From: Polyangiaceae bacterium
Lineage (GTDB): Bacteria; Myxococcota; Polyangia; Polyangiales; Polyangiaceae
DNA: 14,634 nt
Reading direction: 5' to 3'
NCBI GenBank assembly: GCA_025936205.1
Contig: JAICTU010000214.1
Span: forward strand, 1 to 14,634
Shown here: positions 13,383 to 14,634 of the stretch, in pieces
Position numbering within the stretch: position 1 is the stretch's first letter
Layout of the letters: each line of letters opens with the position of its first letter
Position numbers and translations under genes: made by a program
The notes under the pieces: generated by a model
Told to the model about the DNA's origin: nothing
The model's input: only the letters and a program-made list of their open reading frames with translations
Databases searched by the model: none

Positions 13383-14634
13383 ATGACTCCACTGCGTGCC
13401 GTCGCCGCCCTGCGCGAGCTGCGCGGGCAGCCGCTGTGGCGCTTGCTCGCTGCAGACAAGAGCGTGCTGACGATCGCGTTGTTGCAGCAGGTGCTGCTCA
13501 CGAACGAGAAGGTGCTGCCCGCGTCGATCCTCTACGAGCGGCTCAGTCGAGCGATCGATGAGCTGCGCGGCGCGGGTGAAGATGTGCCGCAATCTGCTCG
13601 AGCGTATGCGAGCGATTGGCTGAATCAGGGCTGGCTGGTGCGGCGCCTGGCGCCCGGCGAGCATGAGGAAGACTATGAGCTGAGCACGGAGGCGACCGCA
13701 GCGGTGCGCTTCGTGACGAGCCTGCTCCAGCGCCGCACGCTGGCAACCGAAAGCCGTCTGGCGCTGGTGCAGCAGCTGGTGCTCGACCTGGCGGAGAAGA
13801 CCGACGGCAATCCCGAGACGCGTGTGGATGCGCTGCTCGCCGAGCGCGACCGCATCGATCGCGAGATCGAGGGCGTGCGCGGCGGGCTGGTGCTGGCGCT
13901 GCCCGAAGATCGCTCGCTCGAGCGAGCGCGTGAGATCATCGGGTTGACGGATGAGCTCGCGGCCGACTTTCGCCGGGTGCGCGATGATTTTGATCAGCTC
14001 AATCGGGGACTGCGGCAGAGCCTGGTGGAGCACGAGGGCAGCCGCGGCGAGGTGCTGGAGGCGCTGTTCGCGGGCGTGGACGTGATCGGGCAGAGCGAGG
14101 CGGGGCGCACGTTCGCGGCCTTCTGGCGCCTGCTGACGGATCCCGAGCAGTCGACGGCGCTGCGCGAGGCGCTCGACGTGCTGGTACGACGCCCCTTCGC
14201 CAGACGGCTGGAAGCGCGGGAGCGAAAGTTCTTGCTGAATCTGACGCACCTGCTCGGTGAGGAAGGGAGCAGCGTGCACGACGTGCTGCAGAACTTCGCG
14301 CGCAGCCTGAAGAGCTTCGTGCAGAGTCGGGAGTTTCTGGAGCAGCGCCGGCTGCACTCGCTCTTGAAGCGGGCGACGCAGGCGGCGATCGCGGCGCGCG
14401 ACGCGCTGCGCCCGACGGAAGACATCGGCTACGAGCTGACGCTGACGAGCAGCCGCATTCGCTCCGTGGCGCAGTGGTCTCTGTATGATCCGGCGCAGCG
14501 CATGGCGGACGGCTCGATGCGCGAGGCCGAGGTGTCGACCATCGATCTGGAGTGGGTGGGCGAGCTGGTGCGGCAGTCGGAGATCGACTTTCGGACGCTG
14601 CGGCGGCACGTGCACGAGCTGCTCGGGGAGCAGC
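13383..14634 (+). CDS. jetA: JetA (DUF3375), kleisin-like subunit of a Wadjet anti-plasmid system, 3' end outside window
   Basis: Open from the ATG at 13383 to the window edge (417 complete codons, no stop). DUF3375 proteins are usually about 480-500 residues, so roughly the last 60-80 are missing. Family features are the start LRGQPLWRLLAADKSVLTIALLQQVLL (about 13-39, given here only for position), DWLNQGWLVRRL (78-89), YELSTEA (98-104), then TESRLALVQQLVLDL (122-136), NPETRVDALLAERDRIDREI (143-162), a long helical stretch DFRRVRDDFDQLNRGLRQSL (195-214), GRTFAAFWRLL (241-251) and FARSLKSFV...FLEQRRL (305-324). JetA is the MukF/MksF-like kleisin that joins an SMC ATPase (JetC), a MukE-like protein (JetB, DUF4194) and a topoisomerase-VI-like nuclease (JetD) to cleave small circular plasmids. 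It is typically the first gene of the operon, which fits the 314-bp gap before it. No clear ribosome site precedes the ATG. Confidence 0.88.
   Translation, partial: MTPLRAVAALRELRGQPLWRLLAADKSVLTIALLQQVLLTNEKVLPASILYERLSRAIDELRGAGEDVPQSARAYASDWLNQGWLVRRLAPGEHEEDYELSTEATAAVRFVTSLLQRRTLATESRLALVQQLVLDLAEKTDGNPETRVDALLAERDRIDREIEGVRGGLVLALPEDRSLERAREIIGLTDELAADFRRVRDDFDQLNRGLRQSLVEHEGSRGEVLEALFAGVDVIGQSEAGRTFAAFWRLLTDPEQSTALREALDVLVRRPFARRLEARERKFLLNLTHLLGEEGSSVHDVLQNFARSLKSFVQSREFLEQRRLHSLLKRATQAAIAARDALRPTEDIGYELTLTSSRIRSVAQWSLYDPAQRMADGSMREAEVSTIDLEWVGELVRQSEIDFRTLRRHVHELLGEQ

Noticed and set aside
13209..14615. Long open frame of 468 codons on the minus strand opposite jetA
   Set aside because: Its product is a run of Arg, Gln, His, Leu and Ala without domain features, as expected for the complement of a GC-rich gene; the plus frame matches DUF3375.

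Overview
The window reads as chromosomal DNA of a high-GC Myxococcota bacterium, most likely of the Sorangium/Polyangium side. The basis is a membrane Ser/Thr kinase with the HRDxSPxN catalytic loop and paired GCET...HCGSCGxAC extracytoplasmic repeats, a lipoprotein with a Gly-Ser-Ala linker and an Asp-Ala-Ser run, and strong G/C bias at third codon positions. This assignment is inference from gene style; no rRNA or marker gene is present.

Left part (31-7378) is a sugar uptake and probable sugar-sensing locus. On the minus strand a kinase gene (1296-2978) overlaps by ATGA a lipoprotein-type sugar-binding protein (31-1299). Divergently, on the plus strand, a tight four-gene operon encodes a CUT1-type ABC importer: two permeases (3247-4140, 4137-5006), a MalK/UgpC-type ATPase (5010-6113) and a Sec-exported sugar-binding protein (6116-7378). 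Permeases and binding proteins resemble the Pseudomonas glucose/mannose GtsABCD system. The 268-bp divergent gap holds a perfect 9-bp-arm inverted repeat (3091-3117), a candidate shared operator. A kinase coupled to a lone binding protein beside a complete importer suggests a two-part sense-and-import system.

Middle part (7395-9167) holds a minus-strand Cys-rich lipoprotein with a 15-bp minisatellite, a minus-strand c-type cytochrome lacking a signal peptide, and a plus-strand C-terminal fragment of a MauG/CcpA-type di-heme peroxidase with a frameshift. The two heme genes meet head to head without their 5' ends, which looks like a rearrangement scar.

Right part: 9475-10979 is a minus-strand TetR regulator plus SAM methyltransferase operon (GTGA overlap), preceded by nested palindromes (11000-11048) that overlap a good promoter and look like the TetR operator. 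On the plus strand follow an unrecognised single-span membrane protein with three DET-P-FEFE repeats (11289-11987) and a NAPE-PLD-like metallo-beta-lactamase-fold hydrolase (12112-13068). The window ends inside a DUF3375 gene (13383 to the edge), which I identify as JetA, the kleisin-like first subunit of a Wadjet (JetABCD/MksBEFG) anti-plasmid SMC system; jetB, jetC and jetD should lie just beyond the right edge.
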